A stretch of DNA of 64,000 bases from CAYUQT01 sp964446835 (GCA_964446835.1 CAYUQT010000053.1:1-64000); one strand, 5' to 3'. Shown: positions 16,447-26,500, counted from the first letter of the stretch. Translations and numbers: made by a program. The notes: generated by a model from the letters alone, not told the origin.

Positions 16447-17547
16447 ATGAACGTTGAAGAACGCATCCTGACCGCTCTTCGCTCGGAACAGCCCGACCGG
16501 GTCCCGATCCTTGTCCACTTCAACCCCTATGTTGAGGATTGGTACACCCATCTGCCGTCGTATGCCGAGGTGATTCTGGCGGCCGAACAGTATGCGGACG
16601 TACTCTTCAACTGGGACGCACCGGCCCCGCTCATGTTCACGGCGGCCCAACGGTGGATCGAACAGCGAGACCTGGGCAACGGGCAGACCGAACATATCAT
16701 CCATACGCCCGACGGCCCGATCAACGAGATCGCCCGGGAGAGCTGGCATGGACACGAGGTGATCAAGCGGTGGATCCACTCGGCCGACGATGCTCGCAGG
16801 GTTTTGTCCATGCCGTACCTGCCCTGCAAGCCCGACCTCGAACGCTTCTTCGACGCCAAGGTTCGCCTCAGAGGACGCGGCGTCGCGCAGGCAACCTTCT
16901 GCGAGCCGAACGTTGTGTTCGAATGGCTCGATGAGTCCCTGTTTGCATCGCCCGACGGACCCGACCGCGGGCTGATTCGCGACCTGATTCAGACGGCCTA
17001 CGATCGCATCCGCGACGTTTTGCGGATGTGTCTCGACGCGGGCGTCGGACCGATCTATGCCTTCCGGTCGGCACAGGGAGGTCTGATCGGGCACCTGTCC
17101 GACGAGGACTTCGATGAGTTCGTCATCGAACCCACCCGCCGGCTGATCGAACTCGTCCACGAATACGACGAAACCTATGTGATCCTCAAGAACCGCGGGC
17201 GTCTGGCGCTCATTCTCGATCGGCTGGCGACCCTCCGGATGGATGGACTGGAGGTCATCGAACCCCCACTGGCCGGAGATCGCAGCCTCACCTACGTCAA
17301 GGATCGAATCGGCAAGCGGGTCTGTCTGATCGCCAATCTGGGAGCTGAGGAGCTCAACACCCGCAGCACCACAGAGGTCGAGCGGATGGTCCAGCAGTCT
17401 CTGGCAGCCGGGGCACCCGGCGGAGGCTTCATCCTGAGCCCCTGCCCGTCGACGCTCGATCGCGACCTGCCGGCTCAGGCCTCGGCGAACCTCGTGCACT
17501 GCCTTAAAACGGCCCATGAACTGGGCAAGTATCCCCTGCGGACCTGA
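16447..17547 (+). CDS. Uroporphyrinogen decarboxylase-fold protein lacking the usual metal motif
   Basis: A 366-aa UroD-superfamily protein (N-terminus NVEERILTALRSEQPDRVPI, and a C-terminal GGGFILSPCPST strand). In relatives the strand before the conserved Gly-Arg carries His-Cys-His-Gly. Here residues 247-252 are LKNRGR, so Lys, Asn and Arg replace the metal-binding residues, while the Cys of SPCPS remains. The protein may therefore not bind zinc in the usual way, or may use another chemistry. It follows the GH2 gene by 93 nt and precedes a small membrane-anchored protein by 68 nt, so the three may share a transcript. No corrinoid gene is near. Confidence 0.75.
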   Translation: MNVEERILTALRSEQPDRVPILVHFNPYVEDWYTHLPSYAEVILAAEQYADVLFNWDAPAPLMFTAAQRWIEQRDLGNGQTEHIIHTPDGPINEIARESWHGHEVIKRWIHSADDARRVLSMPYLPCKPDLERFFDAKVRLRGRGVAQATFCEPNVVFEWLDESLFASPDGPDRGLIRDLIQTAYDRIRDVLRMCLDAGVGPIYAFRSAQGGLIGHLSDEDFDEFVIEPTRRLIELVHEYDETYVILKNRGRLALILDRLATLRMDGLEVIEPPLAGDRSLTYVKDRIGKRVCLIANLGAEELNTRSTTEVERMVQQSLAAGAPGGGFILSPCPSTLDRDLPAQASANLVHCLKTAHELGKYPLRT

Positions 17548-17615
17548 TCGACTGCACAGCAGGCGGCGCAACCCCGCGGTATCGGGAAACCCGAACGGCC
17601 CAAGGAGACCAGGTT

Positions 17616-17876
17616 ATGAGTTCCGTGAAATCCACCCGAAGGATCGTGTGGTTTGTCCTCGGCCTCGTCGTCGGACTGGCCGTGGCCGAACTCTGGCGAC
17701 CCCTCAGCGCCGAGGCCCAGATCCCCGATGCGGGGCGACAGCTCCTGGACCTCCAGCAATCCACCGGCGAGAGCAACCGTCTGCTCAGCGAGATCCTGTC
17801 GGTACTCCAGAAGGGTACGCTCAAGGTCCGGATCGCCGAACCCGAGAAGACTACCAAGCCGCCGCAGGTTCGATAG
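17616..17876 (+). CDS. Small membrane-anchored hypothetical protein (86 aa)
   Basis: AAGGAG lies 8 nt before the ATG. Residues 9-26 form a hydrophobic helix (IVWFVLGLVVGLAVAELW) ending SAEAQ like a signal peptide. The rest is an amphipathic helix with heptad spacing (LLDLQQSTGESNRLLSEILSVL), followed by a short basic/proline tail. No enzymatic motif is present. It could be a small coiled-coil membrane protein of the cell envelope. Family unknown. Confidence 0.65.
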   Translation: MSSVKSTRRIVWFVLGLVVGLAVAELWRPLSAEAQIPDAGRQLLDLQQSTGESNRLLSEILSVLQKGTLKVRIAEPEKTTKPPQVR

Positions 17877-18272
17877 CCGCGCTATCGGCCACCACACCTG
17901 GATCGGTTCGATGGTCGGTTAAGACCCACGGTCTGGCCCACGTCGGGCAAAAGCCGTCGAACGGCATCGCTTGCCGCCCCATGACCGACGCCCCGCGCCG
18001 GGCCTCGGCATGGCGGCCGCCGAGGCCCAATCGACCCCTCTTACGTCCGATAATCCACACCATATGCATCACATTCTTTCGTTACGTCTTGCCCTGCAAC
18101 AACCTGCAACGTTCGCATCGGATTTGAATAAATCCGACCTTCCCCACTTCCGATAATTCACGTGCAGAGAGCGTGGGGGCTTCGCCCCTCAATGACGCGT
18201 TCAATGGTGTCTCGCCCGCGAAATGCGCGGTGGGACGCATGACATGTTGGATTGGAGTACCGACGAGGTCGC
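17877..18272. other. Intergenic region upstream of the envelope triad
   Basis: Nearly 400 bases with no supported gene. A short GC stem around 18173-18190 (GGGG/CCCC with a CTTCG loop) could be transcriptional, but no U-tract follows it. An AT-rich patch near 18110-18165 is the best place for a promoter of the downstream operon. Confidence 0.35.
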
Positions 18273-20069
18273 ATGGCCTCGGTTCGCGAGAGCATCGCCA
18301 TGAGTACACGCCCTTCCGATCAGAACACAGGGCACGTGCAGAGCCGGCTGACGCGGTGGGTGGCCGCTCAGACGGTTATCCTTCTGTTGTTTGCACCGTA
18401 TCTGGCGAATCTCTGCGACGATTTCGCCCGCTTCTCCCGCCTCTGGACCTTGCGCGATGCCCTCGTGTTGATGATGTGCATGGTTGGCATCGCTGTGGTG
18501 AGCGTTCTGGTCGACGAAGGGCTCGTGCGTCTGAATCGCCCCGGCCTGGTTCGCCTCTATCGACATCTCTTCGTGCTCGCGCTGGGCGGCGGACTGCTCG
18601 CCAATCTGTGCTTCTACACGGCCCGGCCCGTCGGCTATCGGATTGATCGTCTGGGGCCCGAGGCGGCCACCGCCTGGCTGATCCTGTTCGCCCTCGTGGG
18701 CTACTCCCTGAGCCGTCCGCACGGGTGGCTTCTGCCGGCCGCCCGGCGATTGGCGTTGATCGTCTCGCCGGCGTGCTTGTTCGTGGCGATCCGGCTGTTG
18801 AGCCTGAATGGCTATCCGTCGCCGTCGGACCGGTTCCACACGCCGCCGGACATTCAACCAACGAAACCTGTGGATTCGTCGATCGAGCAGTTGTCGGCGG
18901 TGGCCACACGACCGGCCAGGCCGGTCTATGCGAGCGCATCGACGAAGTCGGTCCCCGTCTCGTCATCGATCCCGATCTACTGCTTCATCTTTGACGAATG
19001 GTCGTACCCTCGAACCTTTCGAGACGGACAGATTCGTCCCGAGTTCGCCCATCTGTCGAGACTGGCACGAGAGTCCCTGGTCTTCCACGATGCACATTCG
19101 CCGTGGGGCGCCACGGAACGGTCGATGCCCAACTTCCTCTTCCAGACCAGTCTCTCGGTGCACCGCGAAGGAGGGCGGGTTGGCTTCGTCACCCAGGGCC
19201 GGTCCGCCGATTCGCAGCAACAGAACTCCCTGTTCCGCCTCTTCGACGGCCGTGGCTATCGCACGATGATGGTGGGGTTCTTCCTGCCCTACAAACTCTG
19301 GCTCACCGGTCAGGTGGACGTCTGCCGCACCTACTGCTGGCTGCCGATGGGCGAAGGAGTCGTGGGGCGTGCCGGCATGCACCTCCTGAACGCGATGAAC
19401 CACTGGACCGACCCCTGGTCGCGGTTCGTCTTCGAGAAGGAGATCTCCGCACGGCGATGGGATCATGCCGTTGGCGTCCATCAGCATCTCTGGTCGGATG
19501 TCCGTCACGTCCTTCAGGCAGAGCCCTGCAACACGCTGGCCGTCTTTCACTATCCGCTGCCTCACACACCCAACATCTTCGCACCCGACGGAACGCTCCT
19601 GTCGCCACGAGCGACCGGATGGTCGATGAATGACGCCGTGGGATACGAGCGGAACCTCCTGTTCCTCGACCACCGGATAGGAGAGCTGGTGCGGATCCTT
19701 GAAGACGCAGGCCGATACGACGACGCGCTGCTCATACTGACTTCGGACCATTCCTGGCGGTACGATCCGGCCCGGGCCCCCGAGTCGGGCGAGGGAGCAT
19801 ACACCCACGTACCGCTGCTGATCAAGCTGCCGAAGCAGAAGGCCCGAGGACCGATCTCCGTGCGAATGGACACGTGCCATCTCGGCCTGCTCATTCGATG
19901 CATCCTCGACAACAATTCCGATCCGGCGGAACTCGTACAGCGGCTGGAATCGGGAACAACGATTGCCGACCGCCTGGTACCGGCAAGGACGCACGGTGCC
20001 GGTCGGGGAAACGCCGATCCCTGTGAGCGCCCGCTGAACAGAGTCGTCCGATGTGACGATGGGAGTTGA
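18273..20069 (+). CDS. Alkaline-phosphatase-superfamily (sulfatase-like) integral membrane enzyme
   Basis: About 598 aa. The N-terminal third holds four or five transmembrane helices (for example VILLLFAPYLANLC, DALVLMMCMVGIAVVSVLV, LFVLALGGGLLANLCFY). A periplasmic sulfatase-like domain begins near YCFIFDEWSY (first metal Asp). The nucleophile region reads SPWGATERSMPNFLF, so a Thr/Ser-type nucleophile rather than the Cys/Ser-x-Pro-x-Arg of true sulfatases. Distal metal ligands appear in YPLPHTPN and ILTSDHSWR. This resembles phosphoethanolamine/phosphoglycerol transferase-like enzymes that modify cell-surface polymers. Start uncertain: the ATG at 18273 has GAGG upstream; 18300 is an alternative. 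It is followed at once by a small membrane peptide and a methyltransferase gene. Confidence 0.75.
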   Translation: MASVRESIAMSTRPSDQNTGHVQSRLTRWVAAQTVILLLFAPYLANLCDDFARFSRLWTLRDALVLMMCMVGIAVVSVLVDEGLVRLNRPGLVRLYRHLFVLALGGGLLANLCFYTARPVGYRIDRLGPEAATAWLILFALVGYSLSRPHGWLLPAARRLALIVSPACLFVAIRLLSLNGYPSPSDRFHTPPDIQPTKPVDSSIEQLSAVATRPARPVYASASTKSVPVSSSIPIYCFIFDEWSYPRTFRDGQIRPEFAHLSRLARESLVFHDAHSPWGATERSMPNFLFQTSLSVHREGGRVGFVTQGRSADSQQQNSLFRLFDGRGYRTMMVGFFLPYKLWLTGQVDVCRTYCWLPMGEGVVGRAGMHLLNAMNHWTDPWSRFVFEKEISARRWDHAVGVHQHLWSDVRHVLQAEPCNTLAVFHYPLPHTPNIFAPDGTLLSPRATGWSMNDAVGYERNLLFLDHRIGELVRILEDAGRYDDALLILTSDHSWRYDPARAPESGEGAYTHVPLLIKLPKQKARGPISVRMDTCHLGLLIRCILDNNSDPAELVQRLESGTTIADRLVPARTHGAGRGNADPCERPLNRVVRCDDGS

Positions 20070-20073
20070 CGTG

Positions 20074-20241
20074 ATGCACGGAACGATTTTGGGATATGTC
20101 GATCCAACCGCAGGAAGCATCCTGTTGCAGCTTGTTCTTGGAACGCTGGTCGGCGTGGTCCTCTATCTGCGGAATGGAATCGCCCGCGTGTTTCGGCGGA
20201 GCAAGCACTCGGAGAAGCCGGCGTACTCGGATAACGCCTGA
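20074..20241 (+). CDS. Small membrane protein (55 aa) linked to the sulfatase-like gene
   Basis: GGGAG precedes a GTG-ATG pair at 20071/20074, four nucleotides after the upstream stop. The peptide begins MHGTILGYVDPTAGSILLQL, has one transmembrane helix (LLQLVLGTLVGVVLYL) and a basic cytoplasmic tail (RNGIARVFRRSKHSEK). A D-P-x-x-G-S turn before a membrane helix is a pattern I associate with short membrane proteins encoded beside sulfatase-like membrane enzymes. It may be an accessory subunit of the upstream enzyme. No catalytic residues are seen. Confidence 0.7.
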   Translation: MHGTILGYVDPTAGSILLQLVLGTLVGVVLYLRNGIARVFRRSKHSEKPAYSDNA

Positions 20242-20275
20242 ACGATAGAGCGACGAACGGGTGGAGACCGTATTC

Positions 20276-21700
20276 ATGACGATGGTGGCCGAACAACCGA
20301 TCCGGCAGGCCGCGTCCTTTCGCGATCCCGGCGGGTTCGTCTTCGAACTCGACGGGCGGGTGTTCCGCGCGATCGGGGGGCCCTGTCTGGACAGCATCCA
20401 GTCGCTGCACACCAGCGGGCTGCTTCGGCAACTCATCGATGATGGGCTGGTTGTCCCGTCGGAACAGGTCGACGATCCCGAGATGCTGCACGTCCTGCAC
20501 GAAACCTATCCACAGGCCGCCGGGTTCCTGGAGCATCGGCGGATCGAGACGATCACGTATCCCTACGAGTGGTCGGTCTCCATGCTCGTCGACGCCGGCA
20601 TCCTGACGCTCGACCTTCAGATGCGCCTGCTGGAGCACGGACTCTCGCTCAAGGACGCCACCGCCTACAACATCCAATTCGACAACGGCCGGCCGGTCTT
20701 CATCGACCTGCCCTCGATCGAGCGCCCCCCGCGGCTCGACGTCTGGATCGCCCTGGGCCAGTTCAATCGCATGTTCACCGTGCCGCTCCTGCTCAACGAG
20801 CGAAAAGGGCAGTCGCTGCGATCGTATTTTCTGGCGGACCTCGACGGCCGCAATCTTAGCGACGTGCGGCGGGCCTTCGGGCGGCTCGAGATGCTCAGCC
20901 CGGCCCTGCTGCTCGATGTGAGCGTCCCCTATTGGCTCGAACGATGGTCGGGCAGCCGGACCCACACGGCCCCCCGGCGGATTCAACCCGCGTCGACCCG
21001 TCCCGAGGCGCAGCTCTTCAACCTCCGCAGGCTTCGTCACAAGCTCCAGGGCTTCGCGGTGCGATACCGTCCCCAGGGGCATTGGGCGCGCTATACCGAC
21101 AATTGCAGCTACAGCCAGACGTCGCAGCAATCGAAGATGGAGGCCGTCCGCCGATTCCTCGACGATCGGATGCCCGAGACCGTGCTGGACATCGGTTCCA
21201 ACACAGGCCGATACGCAGCCCTGGCGGCCGGATGCGGCGCAAAGGTGATCGCTATCGACAGCGATCCGGACAGCATCGAACTGCTCTATCGGCGGGTCAA
21301 GCAGGGCGCCCCGTCGATACTGCCGATGTGCGTGGACATCGCCAATCCCAGTCCGGGCATCGGATATCGCAATCGCGAGCGGGCGGGCTTCCTGGATCGC
21401 GTGCAGGCCGACGGTGTGCTGGCCCTGGCGCTCATCCATCACCTCCACGTGACGTGCAATCTGCCCCTCGAACACATTCGAGACCTCCTGGCCGATCTGA
21501 CGCGCCGGTACCTCGTCCTGGAGTTCGTGCCCCCTGCCGACGCGATGTTCCAGGAACTGACCGAGTTCCGCACCGACCTCTTCGAGGACTTCACGCTCGA
21601 ACGATGCCTGGAGGTGTTCGGCGGTCGCTTCCGACTGATCGGGCGCGAACCCATCACCGACTGCCTCCGAACCCTTCTGTTTTTCGAGAAGACACGATAG
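20276..21700 (+). CDS. Kinase-like N-terminal domain fused to a class I SAM methyltransferase
   Basis: A 474-aa protein. Residues about 105-165 resemble a kinase catalytic loop: LLEHGLSLKDATAYNIQFDN then GRPVFIDLPSIE, with Lys-Asp, a downstream Asn and a metal-type Asp. The second half is a Rossmann methyltransferase with motif I VLDIGSNTGRYAALAAGCGA, the acidic strand-2 end VIAIDSD, and ALALIHHLHVT after strand 4. The layout resembles NoeA-related nodulation proteins. It follows the 55-aa membrane protein by 34 nt, in the operon with the sulfatase-like enzyme. The ATG at 20276 has GGTGGAG upstream. Role inferred: methylation of a cell-surface glycan or of its precursor. Confidence 0.75.
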   Translation: MTMVAEQPIRQAASFRDPGGFVFELDGRVFRAIGGPCLDSIQSLHTSGLLRQLIDDGLVVPSEQVDDPEMLHVLHETYPQAAGFLEHRRIETITYPYEWSVSMLVDAGILTLDLQMRLLEHGLSLKDATAYNIQFDNGRPVFIDLPSIERPPRLDVWIALGQFNRMFTVPLLLNERKGQSLRSYFLADLDGRNLSDVRRAFGRLEMLSPALLLDVSVPYWLERWSGSRTHTAPRRIQPASTRPEAQLFNLRRLRHKLQGFAVRYRPQGHWARYTDNCSYSQTSQQSKMEAVRRFLDDRMPETVLDIGSNTGRYAALAAGCGAKVIAIDSDPDSIELLYRRVKQGAPSILPMCVDIANPSPGIGYRNRERAGFLDRVQADGVLALALIHHLHVTCNLPLEHIRDLLADLTRRYLVLEFVPPADAMFQELTEFRTDLFEDFTLERCLEVFGGRFRLIGREPITDCLRTLLFFEKTR

Positions 21701-21840
21701 CGGCCGGCACCAACAGCAAAGCCCCGACCGTCTCGATCATCGGATCCCGCCCCAAGCGGGCCCAAAGACCCAAGACGACATGAGGGGGGTGTTGCTATCT
21801 CGACCCTCCAGACGGGGGGATGGGCGTGTGAGAAGTTGCG

Positions 21841-23403
21841 CTAGGCCCTGCACCGTATTGCCCACAGCAATCCGAGGGCGGCCAGGACGAGCATCAACGG
21901 CGGGGCGGTGCCGCTGCCGCACTTCCAGACGACATCGGCACGCCTGTCGGTGTCCATGAGGACCACGGTGGTTCTGTTGGCATCCTCCGACGCGTGGTTC
22001 ACATCGTCGGGGTAGTTCGGATCATAGAGTCTCCAGTACTGGAATCCTTTGCCCTCGAACGGTGTGGCCGTCAGCATGACGGGTGTGCCGGCCGGGTAGA
22101 TAAAAGGCGGCAGTCTCGGATCGTTCGGGTCGATGGCGACGGAGCCCTGGATACCGTTGATGATCCCCAACTCCAGCGTGTAGTACTGAGGCGGCTTGGG
22201 GTACTCGTCGGCCCCCATGTCCACACGGAGGCCCATGACACGGGGCTTGCCGTCGAGATCGGTCTGGCCGGTGTAGGTTCGGTTGGGGTCCCCGGTGTCG
22301 GTACAGGGAGAGTCAGACGTCAGGTGGTTATCGTTGTCGTATGGGATGTTCGGATCGCCGTCGGGTCCGTTGGGGTCCCGAAACAGGGGATCGCTGTCGA
22401 GGTTGCCCGTGCCCCAGTTCAGAGTGACCTGGAAGCCCTTGAAGACGCCGGCCTGACCACCCTGAATGTCACAGTACGATACCGTGGTGATCGCCCCGTA
22501 GGCGGGCGCACCGCCATCGCTTCCCAGAGAAAGCTGCGCTCCGCCCTTGAAGGCCGCGTTGTTCCAGAGAATGCAGTTCGTCAGTTCGATATACGAGTGC
22601 CACCCCCCGAAGCAGGAGACACCTCCGCCGAAGGTCCCGGCAGAGTTGTTGACGATCGTGCAATTGATCAGGGTGCTGAGGGACGTCTCGCCGCCGATGG
22701 CGATGGCCCCGCCACCCCATCCGTCCACCTTGCCGAAGACGCTCCACCAGTACCCGTCGGCATGGTTTCCGCTCAGCAGGCAGTTTCGGATGACGGCGTC
22801 CGGACCGAGTGCGCAGATCCCGCCGCCCAGAATCGCAGAGTTGCCGTGGAATCTGCATGCGGTGATGGTGGGACCTCCCCCGCCGAGATCAGAATATACC
22901 CCGATTCCCCCGCCCATGACGGCCCGATTGTTCAGAAAGACACAGTGCGTGATCGTCGGTTTGGTGTACGTGCAGTAAACGGCCCCGCCAAATGTATCGT
23001 TGGGGTCACTGGACGAGCCGGACATGTCTCCGGGCAGGTAGCCGTTCATGATGGTTAGGCCCGACAGAACCGCGTTGGGCCCTTCGCTCCGTTTCAGGAT
23101 GAAGCCGCGGTGGGGATCGGCCTCGGTGCCCTGACAATCGATAACGGTGGCCTCAACGATGTTCGGATCGTTGGGGGCGATGCCATGGATCGCAATGTTT
23201 TTGCCCATGAAGTCGATGTCTCGATTGCCGGCTCCGGTGTAGGTCCCCGGCTCGACGATGATTTCATCGCCGGCCACAGAGGCGTCGACGGCGGACTGGA
23301 TGGTCGAGTAGTCCGTGGGCACGCGTCGGACTTCCGCAGTCACTTGCGACGTGATGAACGCCAGTGAAATCGACGACAGGATGCAAATAGCTCGTCGTTT
23401 CAT
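21841..23403 (-). CDS. Secreted right-handed beta-helix repeat protein with C-terminal sorting-like tail
   Basis: A 520-aa exported protein (signal peptide residues 1-23). VPTDYSTIQSAVDASVAGDEI opens a pectate-lyase-type parallel beta-helix. Repeats such as GGAVYCTYTKPTITHCVFLNN and GGAIAIGGETSLSTLINCTIVNNSAG follow, typical of polymorphic outer-membrane-like adhesin or cell-wall proteins. Residues about 405-490 hold an InlB-like beta repeat (VMLTATPFEGKGFQYWRLY). The tail has Cys-Gly-Ser-Gly, a hydrophobic helix (PPLMLVLAALGLLWA) and the basic end IRCRA, the tripartite shape of processed C-terminal sorting signals. No catalytic residues can be assigned. Confidence 0.8.
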   Translation of the reverse strand: MKRRAICILSSISLAFITSQVTAEVRRVPTDYSTIQSAVDASVAGDEIIVEPGTYTGAGNRDIDFMGKNIAIHGIAPNDPNIVEATVIDCQGTEADPHRGFILKRSEGPNAVLSGLTIMNGYLPGDMSGSSSDPNDTFGGAVYCTYTKPTITHCVFLNNRAVMGGGIGVYSDLGGGGPTITACRFHGNSAILGGGICALGPDAVIRNCLLSGNHADGYWWSVFGKVDGWGGGAIAIGGETSLSTLINCTIVNNSAGTFGGGVSCFGGWHSYIELTNCILWNNAAFKGGAQLSLGSDGGAPAYGAITTVSYCDIQGGQAGVFKGFQVTLNWGTGNLDSDPLFRDPNGPDGDPNIPYDNDNHLTSDSPCTDTGDPNRTYTGQTDLDGKPRVMGLRVDMGADEYPKPPQYYTLELGIINGIQGSVAIDPNDPRLPPFIYPAGTPVMLTATPFEGKGFQYWRLYDPNYPDDVNHASEDANRTTVVLMDTDRRADVVWKCGSGTAPPLMLVLAALGLLWAIRCRA

Positions 23404-23585
23404 GGGTTTCCTCCTGCGGCCTCGGGCTTAGGTTCTGCTGCCGCTCAAGGCGAGCGATTGAGATGCATGAAAAGAACGGGGAAGGACGTCCTGGCGGAGG
23501 GGGCTCGCCCATGCCCTCCAACCCAATAGTATACACAGTTGCCATGTCCGCAGGCCAATGGGCTGAGGTGTTCCCCCCGGCCTCG
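23404..23585. other. Short intergenic region
   Basis: 182 bases between two minus-strand genes. It must contain the promoter for the beta-helix gene (AGGAGGAAACCC lies directly before its ATG). No other element was seen. Confidence 0.35.
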
Positions 23586-26500
23586 TCAGTTTCGATGCAG
23601 AGCAGGCAGAAGGGGAGAACGCAGCGATAAGGTCATGGCGGCCCAAGCCGAGCCGATGCCGACGACGCCCATGGCGCCGAGGGTCAGGGCGAGTGAGAGC
23701 CACGGCACCGATTCCGGCTGGGCGCGGAGGTGAGGGGCGGCGGCCAGGATGGCCGAGGACCCGCCGACGGCAATGCCCAACAGCAGGAGCGCGGCATGTT
23801 CGCTGAGGACGATCCATTTCAGGGCGCGTCGTCCAAAGCCGAGGGCCTGTAGCACGGCCAGCTCGGTCCGGCGCTCAAAGACGCCTCGGACCAGGACCGC
23901 TGCCAGCGCCAAGGTGCCCAGGACCATGCCCAGCCCCCCGAGGGTCGCGAACACCGAGAGGTAGGTGTTTTCGACGGCCATGTAGCGGCCGAGCCGTTCG
24001 GTGGCCGGGACCAGGATCATCCCGTAGTCGCTCAAGGCCGATTCCAGGGTCTTTCGCAGCTCGGCGGCGCCGTCGCCCCTCGCCTCGATCAGGAAGAAGC
24101 TGCGGCCGACCACCGATGGGAAGAGTTGGAGGAACCTCGATTCGGCAATGATCATTTCGCCCTGCAAGGCGCTGCCGCTGAGCATCGCGATGATCCGCAG
24201 TCGGACGGTCTGCCCGAGGTCGTCGGTTATCGAGAGGTCCTGGCCGAGGCCCAGGTGCAGGAGCCACCGGACCGTGCTCTCGTCGCCGATGGTGGGGATC
24301 GCTCCGTCGACGTAAACATGGTTCAGAAGGAGCCAGGGATTGGCCTGCTGCTGTCTGGTTTGCGCCTGGCTGGAGGCAAACAGGAACCCTCCGCGTAGAA
24401 TCATCGCGTCGGGTGCACCCAGGATTCGCGGGCGGTTCGGGGGGTAGAGGTTCAGGCAACTCGCGTCGTCGCCGGCACGGAGGCGGAAGGGGTAGATCAC
24501 CGTTTCTTTGCTGGCGCGCGAGGAAAGCGGAGGCAGGTTCAGGGCCTTGCGTCCCTCGTCGAACGACAGGTTGTGCAGGATGGGCACGGTCGACTCGGCC
24601 ACGAAGGTGAATCCGCCCGTGCCCGACTGGCGTCCGCCGTCGACATCGGGACGGCGGCGATGCACGGCCGTGACGATCAGGATGAAGCAGGCGCAGGCGA
24701 TCAGGGCGACGGTGGTGAGGCTGCGGCGGGGGTTCCGCCCGATATTGCGGAGGGCCAGCCGGGTGAGGCTTGCCAGGGGCGATCGGCGATTGGGCGATCG
24801 GCTGACCTGGTGCATCAGGTCGGCCAGTGCGGTGAGGGCAGCGATCAGGACGGAGACGCCGATCCCGAAGAACGCCGGGACAGGGACACGCACGGCAACG
24901 ACGAAGAGGGCGATTGCGGCGACGATCGACAGGATGAGAATCGCCCGGCGGACCTTTGCGGACCGCGTGGAAGCCTCGCCGGTCGTGTCGGGCGTCGCGC
25001 CTGTCAACAAGGCCGTTGGGGTCAGGCGGGTCATGCCTCGAAGGGCCCATGCGATGGAGGCCAGCCCGACAAATGCACTGGCGCCGGCTCCGATGAGGAA
25101 CGTCGTCGGTGAGAAGTGGGTTCTCAGAATCGGGGGGGTGGCTGCTGCGGACCACCAGGTTTGAAGCCCTGCCAGCATGAGGGAGGCATAGCCGCCGGCC
25201 CCCAGAAGACCGATCGCCGCGCCGAGGATCGCCAGAATCGCGCCCTCGACGAAGAGGTGCCAGGCCACGCGTCGAGGGGTGAGCCCGACCGCCAGGAGGA
25301 TTCCGATCTGGCGCCCGCGTTGTTCGACGCTGAGCCGAAAGAGCAGGGCGACCAGCAGGGCCGCCGCGGCGATCAGGAAGAAGCTGAATCCCACGAAGAG
25401 GCCGGAGAAGTCCGTATTGCCTCCGGCGGCCTCGATGGCCTGTTTGCGGATCGGCTCGAAGGTCAGCCCGAACCGGTCGGGGGGCATCCGCGACAGGAGG
25501 TCTCGCTCGAATCGGGCGGCGGCGGCGGCCACATCGGTCCCGGCGGCCAGCACCCGGCGCAAGGAGGTGAGGCGGCCGAATCGTTCATGAGACTGCGTCC
25601 ACAGTAACTGTCCCATGCCGAGGGCGATGAACGCCTTCGGGGCCGGACCGTAGCGTTTCCAGTAGTCCTCATCCTTCGGGCGAATCTGCTTCATGTCGAT
25701 GGGGAAGGGAGGATCCCAGTCGGACATGCTTTGGGCGTTGGTGACGCCTTCGTACTCGGGCGCCCATCCGCGATCGGCAGCGGCCTCATCGAGCTTCACA
25801 ATGCCCCTAACGCGGAACTCCCGCGTCTGCGAGCGGATCTCGCCGAACGAGCTGACGACTCGGTAGGTCATGCGGATGGTCCGGCCGGGAGCGATTCCGA
25901 GATCCTGAGCGGCCCATTCGTTGAGCAGGATTTCATCTTCGGCGAGTTTCGGGACAACGGAGCCATCGACCAGCCGCAGGGGCATTCGGGCCGAGTCCGA
26001 TGCGTCGATGGCGGCGACCGTGGCATAGGGGATCGACGGCGCCGGCGGAGAGGACGGCGGGGGATCGAGCGAGAGGCTGTCGGCCAGATAGGTCAGGACG
26101 CCCGCCAAGGGCGGAGCCGGGGCGCCTGTGCAGGCACGTCCGATCGCGGGATCGATCAGGATGCTCTCGCTCTCGATGGCGAGGTAGCCTCTCTCGGCGT
26201 CGCGTCGGAGGCGAAGGCCGATGTCGTCGAGCGTGAGTCGGTCTCTGAGGCGTTGCTGCAAGGGTTTCGAGGGCTTGGCGCTGTCGCTTCCGGAACCGGC
26301 GGACAGCATGGCATTGCACCGTCCGGGGCGTTTGAGGGCCCGCTGGAGGACGGCGAGTGGGACATAGGCATTCAGGGGGGGTGCCGACGAGGGGCGCAGG
26401 GCGAATCGACCCAGGTCTTCGGCGGGGATGATGCGATCGACGGTCAGGCGGATGGAGACGACGTTCCGATCGCGCCGTCCGAAGAGCAGCTCGCCCCAGA

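Noticed and set aside
18273..20069. Classical formylglycine sulfatase matured by the anSME in the window
   Set aside because: No Cys/Ser-x-Pro-x-Arg motif; the nucleophile region is a Thr/Ser-type sequence, and the genes are 35 kb apart.
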